This document shows positions 48,514 through 62,135 of a DNA stretch of 64,000 nucleotides, in pieces (the first letter of the stretch is position 1; each line of letters starts with the position of its first letter). The notes below the pieces were generated by a model that did not search any database, was not told the DNA's origin, and worked only from the letters and a program-made list of their open reading frames with translations. The stretch comes from Antedon mediterranea (taxonomy: Eukaryota > Echinodermata > Crinoidea > Comatulida > Antedonidae), in the NCBI RefSeq assembly GCF_964355755.1, contig NC_092677.1, positions 17,082,101 through 17,146,100 on the forward strand. The letters run 5' to 3'. Made by a program: the position numbers and the translations under genes.

Positions 48514-51500
48514 AATATGTTCTTAGCTGCAGTAGTGATGCACGACTTCACTGATTAGGTAATTGGTGTATTCTTTTGTGAATTGCTTTTTTAGCTAATT
48601 CAGTTAATTTACAGTAACATCTAGTTAATTATATAACCTCTTTGTGTCACATTGGAGTTCATACTCTAGTTAATTATATAACCTCCTTGAGTGTGAGGTA
48701 TTCAGTTAAATATAGAGAGATTGGATATGTGCATCTGTTTAAAGTGCATAATGTTTTTGCACTGTTTTGCATGCACTTTCTCACTGTGAATGTGAATCTT
48801 ATCTAACAAAGAGAAGCTAGAGTTGTTCTAATGACTTGGTTTTTTCTATCTTGTGTTATTTGAACAATTATTCTGGAACAAACAAATGGCTAATATAGGG
48901 TAAAATGGTTTGACTTTTTCCAAGGACATAATGATTACCACGCCAAACATATTCAAATTGTATGATATACACACAAGTGACCATATGGAAATAATGCACA
49001 AGCATAATATGAATATATGGATATTTGGGCATGCAATGATGTTGCACCAAGGCTACAGGGTTGAATGTATGGAGACACATGCACATATTATGGATGTTAT
49101 GTATGACAGTATCTTAACTATATCAGCACATCACTTAAGACTTTAGGCACATTGACAGGAATGGGTATTAAATTAACCATATTTATAGTCAAATAAAATG
49201 TGATAGTTTAAACAAAGACAAATATTAGATCTTAAAGAAGGAATGTTCCATTTGTGTGAGGTGTAAGATTTTTCAAATGATGAATATGAGAAAAGTTGTG
49301 TTCTAAAAATGATAAATTTGTGTATGTATTTCGTTTATTCAAAATCTTGTATAGACATTATATAGTCTGGAAAAAAATTAACAAAAAGATTAATTTAGAA
49401 CAGATGTAGACTGTAAAAATACTTTTCACTTGAGGTTGAGTAAGGAAAATTTAGAGGAATATTAAAAGTGATTAATATGTACATTAATTAGCATATGCAT
49501 AATTAGCATATGTATATTAGCATATGCATATTAGCATATCAAACCAAATCTGCATATATAAATGCTATTCAAATTGTTGGGTTTTTATTTTTGTTCTTGT
49601 GAGCAGTGTGCTTTAATATGTAATATACAAGGTACCCATGCATGCTATGTAACTGTTCTGTATATATATAATGTGCAAATAGACTTATCAACATGAACAA
49701 TTTTGTTTAAATTAAGATTTTAATCATTTCACAATATTCTTGAAACTATATGTTTCACTGGTGATTAGATAATAGTAATTCAAAGTTTGAACATAACTTG
49801 AGTTTTTGCCTTAAAAAAGTTTTATATAAATCTGCACTAACACGGGCGATACAGAAATTTAATATGAGCCCAATTTTCTAATTTTGTTGATTTTAAACGA
49901 CTTCCAAATACCTACTATAAACAATGAACAATACACCATGTCAGGATTCAATATTTTGACACTAATTATGTAATGATAACGACATAGTGCATGTGACAAA
50001 TACTGAATTCTGAAACCTAATGATGGTTACCTCATTTTGTGAGTATTTATTGGTGATCTGATGTGCTGATTGTTGTTATTCTTTTAGTGGTAGTAGTCAA
50101 CATTTTAAGGGAAACTTTGCGCGCAACTGGGCCCCTTGAATTCGTCCCCCTTCACCCACCGCCACATAATGGCTATTACGAGACAATGAAGTATAAAGTA
50201 TGTCTCTTGAAACACAGATAATAAGAAATGATTGTTAATTGGAAACCATTCCGATTTTTGTTTTTTGTTTCTACTGTCTATTTGATGGAAAATAGCAGAA
50301 ATAACAATTAATTCAACTTATTACAACAGTATTAATATTTACATACATAGAAACTGTTGATATACTGACTTGCAAGTTTGAAGTGTAATTTACAGTTGGA
50401 AAGGAAGGACACTATTGGCCAGAATTCTCAAATTAAAGGGTTTACTAAACCATGTGAACATTAAACTTGCGCTTTCAACAGATATCCCACAGTGCAATGC
50501 AAAATTGAAGAATGAAGACACATAGATCGAGAATATGTTAATAAAAACTGATTTGTGATTTGAACGATGCTAGTTTTCTAATTAGCATAAGCATTACTAA
50601 TCGCACTGGTTCATTATTATTTGAAAATAGTACACACAGTATCAGAAACTGTTAAAAGTTTGTACAGAAAATGTTTTTTTCTTCATTTTATTCATTCATA
50701 TTCATTGTCTTTGTTGAAACCAGTAAAGATATAAAAAAAATGATTTTAAAATCTATCAATTTGTTCTCAAGATGCTAAAAGTTAAATGTTAACGAGTTAG
50801 AAAAGTCTATAAACATTTTAGTGCTTCATAAGTTCAGTTGGCTTGAGTGGCCAACAGTTAAGTCAGGGGCACCGCAAATCATAGTCATAGCTCATCTCCT
50901 TGACCATAGTTCTATTGGTAGGTACTTCTTACTGATAATCCAACAGTGGATTTGCATGTAGCTGACAGCGGATTTTCGTAGCCTTCATTGTATTTGAATC
51001 TATGCGAGCCTTGCAATCACAAAGGATAGATTTACCTGAATTGCTGGCAATTTATTTAAATATTTCATTAATACAGTATACTGTACATTTTTAGTATACA
51101 CAAATCACAGTTTATTCGCAACCTGATTTTGAAAAGCCTTGATCTCCCTTCTATGATTTGCCTGCTGAAATGTTTTACCATACTAATTACCTTATATGCC
51201 CTAATTTTGTATAAAAACCCAGTACAATTAATAATAACTAGAATGAGATAGGCTAAAGCAGTTTCTGACTACCTATGTTTATGTGTATTGTCCAAGAAGC
51301 CAGATTTATTGCAATCAACCAAAAGGTTGTGTTTATCTTGTCCCCTGAATTTATTTAAAACGTACATTACTATTTGTTTCTTGGAAAGTATCCCCTTACT
51401 TAATTAGGTTGTCCTCTAAATGGAGATGTTCTCAAACAGTGGTGGCTTTTTTTTTTTTTGGTGGTGGTGGTTTCAACCAAACCATTTTTTAACAGAGGCG

Positions 51501-51695
51501 TTTAACAACTCTGTGGCCCGCACAGAAATTGTTACCTTTTCTTATTCTTGCAACCACTGCACCACTTTATTTCTCATGGCTGCATTCTGAATCATTGAGA
51601 TGTGTTCAATTAGTGTCAAAGATCAAAATGGCAAAGAGCAAGTCCATACATTTTTAGTTAAAAAGTCTTTTCTTGTAATTTCGTTCAAAAAAGGA
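48514..51695. other. Intergenic, VAP-2 to WWOX (convergent 3' ends)
   Basis: No exon is recognised. A short array of TTAGCATATGCATAA-like words lies at 49485-49540 (octamer-like but probably simple-sequence). TTTATT near 51566 is a plausible minus-strand poly(A) signal for WWOX. Confidence 0.4.
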
Positions 51696-54600
51696 TCATT
51701 TTTTATCTAAATCCTGTTTTCTATAATAAGCTGTCCATTTATCTTGCCTATCATTTATCATCTTCTCACTTAGTTCCCACAAGGCAACTGCCTTATCTTT
51801 GTTATTGGCTTCTTTTGATGCTTCACACATGCAACAGTGATTGAAATATAGTCCTCCAGATCCCTCAATCTCACTGCTGACTGCACAGAACACACTCGTT
51901 GCGGCTCCTTGTTGCTGGAAATGGAAATTACAGTGGTATAAAATATTTTTTAATAATTTTTATTTTATTCCAATACATGGAACAAAATTGTCATGACTAG
52001 GCTAGTAATAAAGGTATTTATCATCACTTAATTGACTTTGGTGTAAAGTACACAACAGGAGGCAATTTCAGAAGAAAATATTACGACATTGGGGAGAAAA
52101 GTTTTACTCAGTATAGATATATGTATCAAGACGTTTGCAAAGCACGCTCGTTGAGTTGTGCACTTGTGTTCATAATCAGTGTGCCATGTCCCACATAACT
52201 GACTCAGCCTATATATTTCAAAACCCGGGCTTCCCTGACAAGATCGAAACAATACTGTCTGCAGATTGGATATATTATATATGCACCTACCAATGATTTG
52301 GTGAAGGGACGTGCAAAGGCCCAGAGGATCCTCCATAACCACGAATTCTTCTGAATATTTGTATACATTAGGTTACCAGGATGTAAGCTATTACACGTCA
52401 CTCCTTTGTCTTTGTACCTTCTATTATACTCATTGGCAAAAAGAATGTTACAGAGTTTAGCTCGTCCGTAAGCCAGGATTGGCCAATATTCCAGTCTGGA
52501 CATACAAACACTCTTTAAGTCCAGTTCATTAGCATGCACAGAGCGCCAATCTATAAATCTGTAAACACAAGAAAACAAGGGCAACCATAATGCAGAATGA
52601 ATATAAATAAAACATGTATCTATCCTGATACTGATCGCGTTTCCGCTCAACCGCCCACCCGTCATAACAAATAACAGAGATTCTATATTTTGTTTCCGCT
52701 TACCGTTACAGCTCGTCTGTAGATTGGCCTCTAAGGTTTTGCTGGTCCTGTAATAGCCAGTCAAGCAGCTAATGGTTAAGAAAGAGGCAGTCTAAACCAC
52801 ATCCATATTGGCACAGGTTCATAATTTTAATGGTAGAACAGGTCCCTCTGGTTGGTTTGTAAGCAACGGCTATGGTAGTGATATGATGACATCGTGTCCA
52901 TATATGGGAGGACATCAGATTTTTTGTAACATAAAGATTGGTATTGTAGACAGAGCTTTACACTGTAGTGCTTAGTAGTCTTCTCAAAGCTTTGATACGT
53001 CATTAGTACATTATGGTTTGGAATATAGAGGAATAGTATAATAAAATGTGATGTCAAAACATCTTCAAATACACTGTCAACTTACCGATGTGACTCTGAA
53101 GAAACCATGATCACTCTGGACGGTGCAGAGGAGATTAAAAGATCTGTCAACAGCTTTACCAGATGGAAATGTCCAAGGTGACATACCTGGAATGTAGTCT
53201 CTATGCCATCCTCTGTTTCCACCCATGGGATCCCAAATACAGCTGCATTGCAAATAAGAATATGTAGTGGCCTACACACGTCACAAACATAATAAATAAA
53301 ATAGATAATGCAACTATGTATAGAATACTACATCAATGTGTATAATAGTTAATACCTATTAACCTTTATTATACTGTAGAACCCTTGGGGACACCCCTAT
53401 TCAGGGGACACCCTTATTCAGGGGACACCCCTATTCAGGGGACACCCCTATTCAGGGGACACCCCTATTCAGGGGACACCCCTATTCAGGGGACACCCCT
53501 ATTCAGGGGACACTCCTATTCAGGGGACACTCCTATTCAGGGGACACCCCTATTCAGGGGACACCCCTATTCAGGGGACACCCCTATTCAGGGGACACTC
53601 CTATTCAGGGGAGCACCCCTATTCAGGGGACACCCCTATTCAGGGGATACCCCTATTCAGGGGACACCCCTATTCAGGGGACACTCCTATTCAGGGGACA
53701 CCCCTATTCAGGGGACACTCCTATTCAGGGGACACCCCTATTCAGGGGACACCCCTATTCAGGGGACACCCCTATTCAGGGGACACCCCTATTCAGGGGA
53801 CACCCCTATTCAGGGGACACTCCTATTCAGGGGACACTCCTATTCAGGGGACACCCCTATTCAGGGGACACCCCTGTTCAGGGGACACCCCTATTCAGGG
53901 GACACTCCTATTCAGGGGAGCACCCCTATTCAGGGGACACTCCTATTCAGGGGAGCACCCCTATTCAGGGGACACCCCTATTCAGGGGATACCCCTATTC
54001 AGGGGACACCCCTATTCAGGGAACACCCTATTAAGAGGATACTGAAACAAACAAGGGAAAATATATGTTTTCATACTACAATTTAGAAGTTGGAGGTAGA
54101 AGAGAAAGAGGACAGTCAAAGGTGGCACGGAAAGATATGGTAAGAAAGAAAGCAGGAAAGTTGTTTTGGAGGAACATGATGGCAAGAAAGGAAGAAGTGG
54201 AGAGATGATGTAGCATCCTAAAACGGATGACAGTCGGTAAGCTGACCCAAATTTAAATAGATTTTTTAAAGGGTTAAATTTTAGGTAAATGTCTACATGT
54301 GATAGACATGATAACCAATGGTGCGTGGTCTCAAATTCAGCTATCTCTGCCTAAAGTAAAATGTATCATATTCTGGCTATATCTATCATCACTTAGGCTT
54401 TCTTGGTATAAAAAAGCTTATTTTCAAAATAATTGTGCTCTCTCACCATTTCCTGCATTTATATCTTCTTGCAAACTCCCCCACACTACGAAGCGATGCA
54501 AGGTTACAATTGATGAAATCAACTTTGGCTTCAGGACGTTCCTTTTTAATCTTCATTATAGATTCCATTGCTGCGGCAATGTTTCTACATGCCATAGTCA

Positions 54601-56726
54601 CATTAGCACCATGGAAGGCCAATGACCTGGCTGTTTCAAAACCTGAACAACAAAGATTATATAATTATATAAAAAAGCTACAAATGCAGTTGTTGTGATG
54701 TCATTTTACAAACAGTTATTAATATTTGTAAAGTTACATATTTTAAAAAAATATGATCTGACATTATGAACCTCTTTCTACCAATCACTAAAATGCATCT
54801 GTTTGATCCATTGTACCAGTATTAAAAACCAGACCCTTTTAGGGACCATGGATAAGACTTGTGTGGTGTTGAATTCATTCCAGGTTTGATGTTGTTTGTA
54901 CTTTGTACTATTGGCCATCAGTTTAAAAACGATCGGGCACAAATGGTCAACTTTAAGTGCTAGGTATCAATTTAGGAATGATGAAGTAATTTCTATTGGG
55001 ACAAATAACCAGAAAGTCTATTATTCATTCTGTCAAGTGTGTCACCTGCCAAAGTAAATGGCAAGTAATGGTAACCAGATACCTTCAAATAACATATTCA
55101 TAATATGCATACCATGGTTACTATTTACCAGTAACATAACAGCTATGAGCTGCCCAAGGTCCCAGATCAGAGCATGAGCAGCCCAATGCAACTACCCAGC
55201 ATTGGAGGCCCCCTTAGGAGTAGTTTTCCCCTGTGTTACCCCACTGCTAGTATAGGAACTAAAAACAGCTCCTTACCAATTCCAGAATTAGCACCTGTAA
55301 TGATGACATATTTGCCTGTCAAATCTTTTGATTCAAGAACTTTCATTGCAGTACTATATGCATCAAAGCGTTGGTTAAACGTGCCTTTTTTTGGGTCGCT
55401 TTCTGTGGCAAACGCAAGACGAGGATCGGTATAGGTTGTTCTTTTGGAGATGTGGCTGAAAAAAGAAATCACAAGAAAATATTATGCATTATTAGATTTT
55501 AACAGAGTTCTGAACAGGATCTGACAGAAGAAAGTAGCTACGCCTTACTTTGAATAAAACATTAAAATTTAACAGTTGGACCAGATAAACACCACACAAC
55601 GCTACCAAAGTACCACACGCACCATGACTCTCACCTTTACACATGTGTTACTATTGCGTTGTGTGATATTTAGAATGACCAGTTGGGCCTATAATAGATA
55701 TTATAGAGACTAGGATGTGTAAAATCAAGGATGAGCTTATTTTATCCCTAAAGCAACAAATTACTCCATGTTATATCTCCACATGGGCTTTATATCGGTG
55801 TCGCTTAGAAATACTGGGGTGTAATAATATGTAGCTTACTCAACATAAATTATTCTTCCTTCATCGTCAACTTTTTGAGTCCAGCCATATGGAAGCTCTG
55901 AAAAAAAATGTTTAACATTAATGTTTTCTCTTTCTTCTAAATTTTGTATTTATTTACACTTGAAGGGTGGTTTTTAAGCGGAGACTTTTAAATTCATTCT
56001 TATCATGCCAATACTTTATGCCAACGTTTTTTGAAGGTTAATGAGAATTGGTGCGCTGACCACTGTAGTTGTTCTCTGATTTAGTTGGACATTTTCCAAG
56101 GGTAGCACCCTGGTTTGTACGTATCTTTAAATAATTTTTCTTAACCTTTGTTTTTAAAAACAACATACTTCCTGTAACTTGTTTTATTTTGCCAGTTCTT
56201 GGATGAGTCCATTGTGTCGACTGTTTTGTATGACTAGGTAGGAGAACAAAAGTTAACAACTACTTTAATTAATACATTTTTTATTATAAACTAATCATTT
56301 TGGATTCTTTATTTTTTCTATTTGCTTTAAGACTACCCTAGGCCTAATCTTTATTTTGGTGTGGGGCGAATCAGCTTTGTTTATTTTATACAATACTTTT
56401 TAATATTTATACTTTGATTAATATTTTGTAGAATATTCTAGTACACTAATTAATCACTTTACTAGTTTATATATAATTATTTTCTTATTTCAACCTTAAC
56501 CTAGTAAAATCATTAAAGGACGAAACGACCATTCGTGAGGTCTAACGTTCTGATAGGATATTTCTGAGTTCTGAACAGGATCTGATAGCTAGGCCTAGCC
56601 TACTAGGGCCTAGCCTAGGCCTTACTTTGCATAATATACAAAACCATCTTTATCCGTGCGTTCTTCCCATCCAGCTGGTAATTCGTCATCACTATCACTG
56701 TCTATATAACTTCCTCCTGTAGCCAT
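51696..56726 (-). CDS. WWOX: WWOX (WW domain-containing oxidoreductase), complete
   Basis: Eight minus-strand exons: 56726-56626, 56233-56169, 55897-55840, 55455-55277, 54642-54447, 53271-53086, 52558-52291 and 51914-51696. They give 1272 nt and 423 aa with exact phases; human WWOX is 414 aa. WW1 (~16-45, [17 protein letters not shown] and QWTHP) binds PPxY ligands. WW2 ([20 protein letters not shown]) has Tyr for the second Trp, as in vertebrates. The short-chain dehydrogenase domain shows TGANSGIG (128-135, cofactor loop), CNAA, VSSESH and the catalytic pair Tyr292/Lys296 (YGRAK), then [10 protein letters not shown] and [15 protein letters not shown]. The start ATG gives an acidic DSDSDDELP leader as in human. 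WWOX acts as a signalling adaptor and tumour suppressor in vertebrates. The gene is notably compact at 5 kb. Introns carry a MITE fragment and a 17-bp minisatellite. Confidence 0.95.
52860..52966. mobile_element. MITE-like element, family M1 copy 3 (right part)
   Basis: GATATGATGACATCGTGTCC, then CATATATGGGAGGACATC and a right end GTATTGTAGACAGAGCTTTA match the other M1 copies. The left terminus is missing. In a WWOX intron. Confidence 0.65.
53387..54033. repeat. 17-bp minisatellite, ~38 copies
   Basis: Unit GGGGACACCCCTATTCA with few variants (ACTCC for ACCCC; GAGCACC indels). Since 17 is not a multiple of 3 and the unit lacks stops, long open frames arise in all phases; these are not genes. 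It lies in the WWOX intron between the 186- and 196-nt exons. Confidence 0.97.
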
Positions 56727-59700
56727 TTTATAGGTTTAATTAACGCTAGTTTTTAGCGAATTTTTACAGGTATCATCCCACCACTGCACTATCATCATGT
56801 GTGAAATGTAAATAATGAATGCCGCCCCCTCTCATTCTTAAGCATCTAAAACTTTTTCTTGAATCTTGAATTGAATATAGTCACGTGTGATTTATGGTGG
56901 GAAAATGGTCATGGTTCTACTTTACCGGGTAGTAAGTTTAAACTCTCTGTTTCTAAATTAATTATTAACAGTTTATTAGTATAAATGAAGTCAATGAATT
57001 TATGATATGATTGAACATATAATACATCATAAATGATGTTAGACGTTAGTAATCTAGTAGGCTGGTGGTATGCATTAAGGAGTAGCCTAAGTTGATGCTA
57101 AGTAAGGCTAGACTACCAATACCATACCAAGAAGCCTACGCACCAGGCTGGCAATCTATCCTTTAGAATCTAGCCTTAGCTGACAGTGACAGCCGAAAAG
57201 CAAAGCCTACTAAAGACGTTTAGCCTACAGTAGCAGAATTTAAGAGTCTAGGCCTATTATTAAGAATATTAGTCCTGTACTAGTAGTAGGTCTGAATTAA
57301 AGCCAGTGTCGACATGGGATTCAAAACTAGATGGTGTTGAAGTTCTGAACGACAGGTAAGAAAATAGCTTAGTTTAGATCCCATGTTATTTTTGAAAATC
57401 CGCCAAGGAGGTATATGTAGTCGATCGCGTGTGTCTGTTTGTTTGTTAGCCGGAATACTCAAAAAGTTATTCCAAGATCTTTACCAAAATGAAAATACAG
57501 ATAGATATGGTCAAGAACCACTCCATTAACCCTTTCACTGCGGAGCATTATTCCCACCTCTTTGCGTAATATATATTTAAGAAAAACATGATATTTTAAT
57601 AAATTGCAAAGAAATACTAAGTGAGATAATTGTGTAATTATTTTTGTGGTGGATGATGCGCAAAGGGTTAGTCTACAGTTAGGTATAAAAAAAAGTAATT
57701 TGCATATTGATGACGTCGAATCAATGTTAAAAACTATATTTTCTATAAGAAATTCTTATGGAATACGTTTTTCCAACTGGATATTGATGAAGATACGTAT
57801 AACAAATAAAAATATTTAAAAAAATTGAATTATTTTTGTTGTTTTATAAAAATTATGCACAAATCACAGTTTTGGGGCAAAAATAAATTCTAAATTTTAG
57901 GGTGAAAATAATGACAGGTTCCAAAAATTCACTATAGTACAAAAAATAACTATTGTTTCAGAATTTTTTTTTTTTGCGTGTTATGATAAACACGATGTTA
58001 CTTTAAAAAAGGCCGCCATTACGCTACTCATAACAACTTTCCAAGGTAGAAATACTATTATATATACTATACTATATATAATTAATTAATTAATTAACTA
58101 TAGAGGGCGCATTATTTTCGAGACAATAATACAACTATAGAGGGCCGTTTTTTTTGCTGGAAACAGATTTTAATGACTTGCAAAAATATTCAAGTTCATC
58201 GAAAAAATATAGAGGTTGCTATATATTATAGGCAAATATGATTAAATCATGGTATGACCGTGTATACGTATTTCAACGACGTCTGTTTATACCCGGTAGT
58301 ACCGGGTATACGCAGAGAAGGAGTTAAATTTTGGAGACAATCCGCTCCACAATCCAACTTCTGGACCACCATATTATTATTTTCAGACCTGCTATTATTA
58401 AAAGATAGGACAGGATTTTTAAAAGCCGTTTAGTCGTTAACCTGTTTTGTGTTTTAGCTTTACATACTTCATTACATACCTCTCATTGTCAATCAATCGG
58501 CAATCTGACCTAATAAACTCTGGAAGTCTATATAATTACGTAATTATATATGCACCATAATCACAATTTAATTTGATTGATTGATTTATAGATTCAAATT
58601 GATTTGTTTCAGCTGACCCCTAATTTGCTTTGAAGAGATAAGAAATAAAGCTATGCTTCTAATTATCTGTATTTGTGTTTATTCAATTATTTTTCAGATA
58701 CCAATAAATGTCAAGTTTATGAATAGTGATAGAAATATGATGGGAAATCATAATCAAAAGTTAATTCACAAAATAATTTATTGTCGGATGGTTTCAGTGG
58801 AACCATAATCCAAGGGTTGAAAGCTCAACTTTTTAACTTCATTAAAACTGCAAAATGGCCTGAATTTTTCTTGTTTTGGAGAGGATAAGAAAAATGTTTG
58901 GAAAATAAGAATTGTGTGTCTACTGCCCTCTATGATTTTTATCGCATGCTTGGTAAATAAAAAAAGTTCTATAATAAGAGAAAGGACAGATTTATGTGGG
59001 ATCACAATGTAAGATGGAAAACTCATGGATCTCATCCAAAACCAGACTCACATCTTGTATTTTGTACATATTTTGCATAATAATAGAATTTTTTTTTAAA
59101 TGGGCTTTACTTAATATCTAATGTATGAAAGTAAAAAGGAGGGTTGTACTTAATGTGGTGCGCATTTCCCATTTGACAAATAAAATAAAGTTATGAACTA
59201 GTTTTTGACATTATTATTATGTTCCTGGCATCCACTCCTTATTGGGAAGGATATTTGATCTGAATGTTATTCATTGCTATATATAAGCTTTTGTTTTTGC
59301 TATAATGTATAAAAATAAGTGCTTTTTAATATAAGATTAGCTTTTTTGCATGTTAAATGGAGTGCTACCATACCTGACAGTTTTCTACATGACATAGCAA
59401 CTTCCTCCAGCAAACCATCCTGGCTACAGTAATTAATTAAATCCAAGTACTTTATATACTATCGCAACTTTATTTAATTTGACCTTAAATTGAGCCTACC
59501 TTAAAACGAATTACTTTCAGCATACATTACATGCCTACAGGGTCTTTTCTGCCATTGGACACAGTCAAGAAACGATGATGTTCACAAAATAGAACATTCA
59601 GTTTACATGTAACAAATTGTTACCTCTATTTGAATGTCAGAAATAATTTTAGCCATTTGAGTTTGTTTTATTTAATTATAAAATTTAAAATGGAATAGTT

Positions 59701-60639
59701 TTTTTATATTGGCAATATTTAAATTTATTTTTAGTGACTTTATTGGGAAAAACAACTTCCTACTTCTGTTTTTTTCCCCTACAACTAGCGTATTCCTATC
59801 TTAAAGATATTTCATGCACAGTTAGAATCCATATAAAGGGGACACGATGGATAAGTGTTCTCTTGAATAGTGGTGCCCTCTGAACAAGATTCACAATATT
59901 TACTGTAGTATAAAACATGATTGAAACAAAATATATCTTAGAGAAGACAGAGGGGTTAATCAGAGTGGAAGGAAGTATTAAGGACGTATTTTTCACAGTA
60001 AAAATCAACAATATTGTTAAATTTAGTTTAGTAGCTAAAAAATAATAATAAATAAAAAATGGTTATTGTAATTCTTTTAAATGTCAACCAATCCAAGTCT
60101 CTCCTTGTTTTTTTTTCTAAAGTGCAATTTCCAGGCACCTAGCGGTTTCATATTCCTAAATATTTCTCACCTCAGCCTCTACTATGGCAGCCTTTTTTTA
60201 TATTTATCAATTTTATCAAGAATACAATTTCTGCGGACATATTTCTAAAATGTTCTTACTTATATTAAGTGTAGTTTTATTTAACATTGGTCGCTATAAA
60301 AAATGTTTAATAAGAGTTCCTTGAGTATCAAGAGGTAGGTAATAATATTTAGGTCATCTGTCACCACCCAAGCAGATTTTTTTTAATATTAAATTTTATA
60401 GAGAATTATTATTACTACAGGTTGCCGCATCCCTGCTTCAACCACTTGATGCCAAATTATCTGAAATGTTCCTTTAGTCACACTGACTTTTCTCTGGTCA
60501 AATAAGTGGTGGTATAATGGTTTAAAAAATCAACAAGAAATATGATCCCATTAAAAAGATTCATTCGGTTAGTATTGCAAATAAAATATAATAGTTAATT
60601 ATATCTCAACTGTAATAGTAGTAGTAAACAAAAATTATT
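56727..60639. other. WWOX upstream and gene-free interval
   Basis: WWOX 5' flank, then AT-rich DNA with no recognised exon. One TTAA-flanked MITE (57526-58327) is the only structured item. Confidence 0.45.
57526..58327. mobile_element. TTAA-flanked MITE, piggyBac-like ends
   Basis: The left end is TTAACCCTTTCACTGCG and the right end is the complement of TTAACTCCTTCTCTGCG. The 802-bp span has TTAA at both ends. CCCTTT-type termini after TTAA are typical of piggyBac families. Inside the right end lies the palindrome TACCCGGTAGTACCGGGTA. No transposase. Confidence 0.7.
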
Positions 60640-62135
60640 TTATTTACCTGAGGTTTCGCCAACTATCAGTTGGCTTTCTCAAAGTGTAGCAGTGGCGTAT
60701 CCAGTGGGGGGGGGGGCGGGGACCCGGACCCCCGCTGATTTCGTGTCCGTCTGCACATCATCGTGTCCGTCGGCAAATAAAGGTGATGGGGAAAAAAATA
60801 AACTACTGTATTATTCTGACAATAATTGAACTGTAAACATAATTCTTTTGAGTGTTTGTTTATTTACATATCATATCATTGATCGCTTCAGATCAACTAT
60901 TTTTAATTTTCATTACATCTAACAAAACACGTAAAAAATTTGGTCAAAATATCGTACTACCTAGCACGTACGTACGGCCATACGCGGTAGATTGTTTACT
61001 CAAATTTCTTTGACCTTACCCTATTCAACCTTGTTTTTGCAGTTGAGCCTCTCATGACCTGGGATTTGTATGTCGTCCTACGCTAAGATTATATAGTTCC
61101 ACATGCCATGTCCTTTTTTGTCTAATATTTATTATAAGTGCCAAAAACCCGTTTTTTTTTCTCGATATGAGGCTTTTATTATTAAAAATTTTTAAAGAAA
61201 AAGCACACATACCATAAAAAATATCCATGTATTTCATTTTTGGAACAGAATATTCCGTGAGGCTCAACACCAAAACCTCCATTTTGTGAAATGATGTCAT
61301 CGTAAGCCAATCAAAGCTGAGCTTCTCGCGATTGGCATTGCTCACGGTTGAATGATTTTGGATTCTGGCTGATTTGATTGGTGGATGCGAATCACCCGCA
61401 GCGGAATGTTTTCTCTCACGCGTGTACCAACTACACAAAGTTAGAGCAATGAATTTGCCCGAATTCCGTTAAGTAAACAACTTTATATATTTTATAAACA
61501 TTTAATAACATGTTTATTGATATTTCCAATGGTGATATATAAAATAAATTACTAAAAAACGTAATTATATGTAATTATTTTAACCAAAAATGGCGTAGTT
61601 AATAGAATTGTCGACTGAGGCCGTAAATTGTTTTACTTCTTTCGTGGCTAAAAACGATCATTTTCGGAGATGTTTTAGACCCTATATTTCGAAAACTACA
61701 AATCAGATTTTCCTAATTCTTTCTTTATTGTAATATGAATACAACATACTAACAGATAATGTTGGTTTGGTTTTAATTTTGCATCGTTATCCCATATAAG
61801 ACAATATGTCTATGCAATCCTAACATGTATTGATCAGGTGTAGGCCTATGTACAGATAATGACACCAATTTTGTCGTCAAATTGGCAATTCCCGGCACCC
61901 CCCCCCCCCCCCAACTTAAAAATCCTGGATACGCCACTGAAGTGTAGTGACACGTATGTCACTGTTGACCTCTAGATGACGGGGTCAACACATTGGTACA
62001 CACTTGACTGAGTTTGTAACCGCCCTCATCTCTATTAAAATTGGGGGTCTTCCTGATCCAGATGGATTCATTAACCCAGCGTCTTAATCTGACCGATTCC
62101 TTGTCAACTACTTTCAAATTATCCCAATCATGGCG
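60640..62135 (-). mobile_element. Penelope-like element remnant, split by a hAT-type insertion
   Basis: On the minus strand, 62135-61959 encodes DWDNLKVVDKESVRLRRW, then NESIWIRKTPNFNRDEGG and a stop. This resembles the C-terminal end of the endonuclease region of Penelope-like retroelements. Its 3' UTR continues across the hAT-type insertion at 60689-60640 with AAGCCAACTGATAGTTGGCG then AAACCTCAGG. Upstream the frame is broken. It is an inactive fragment. Confidence 0.6.
60690..61939. mobile_element. hAT-type non-autonomous DNA transposon (1250 bp)
   Basis: The ends CAGTGGCGTATCCAG and CTGGATACGCCACTG are inverted, followed inward by G- and C-runs. The 8-bp direct repeat AAGTGTAG flanks both sides (60682-60689 and 61940-61947). 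An 8-bp duplication and a CAGTGGCG terminus fit the hAT superfamily. A 128-codon minus-strand frame (61438-61052) matches nothing I recognise, so it is treated as non-coding. Confidence 0.88.

Noticed and set aside
49485-49540. Cluster of octamer-like TTAGCATATGCAT words as a POU enhancer
   Set aside because: It looks like a short tandem repeat in AT-rich DNA, and nothing nearby supports enhancer function.
53385-54086. 233-codon open frame on the plus strand
   Set aside because: It is the translation of a 17-bp minisatellite without stop codons. The same low-complexity peptide appears in any phase, and the repeat lies in a WWOX intron.
61052-61438. 128-codon minus-strand frame inside the hAT-type element, as a transposase
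   Set aside because: It has no RNase-H-like DDE blocks, BED finger or dimerisation motif. It is too short and matches no family I recognise.
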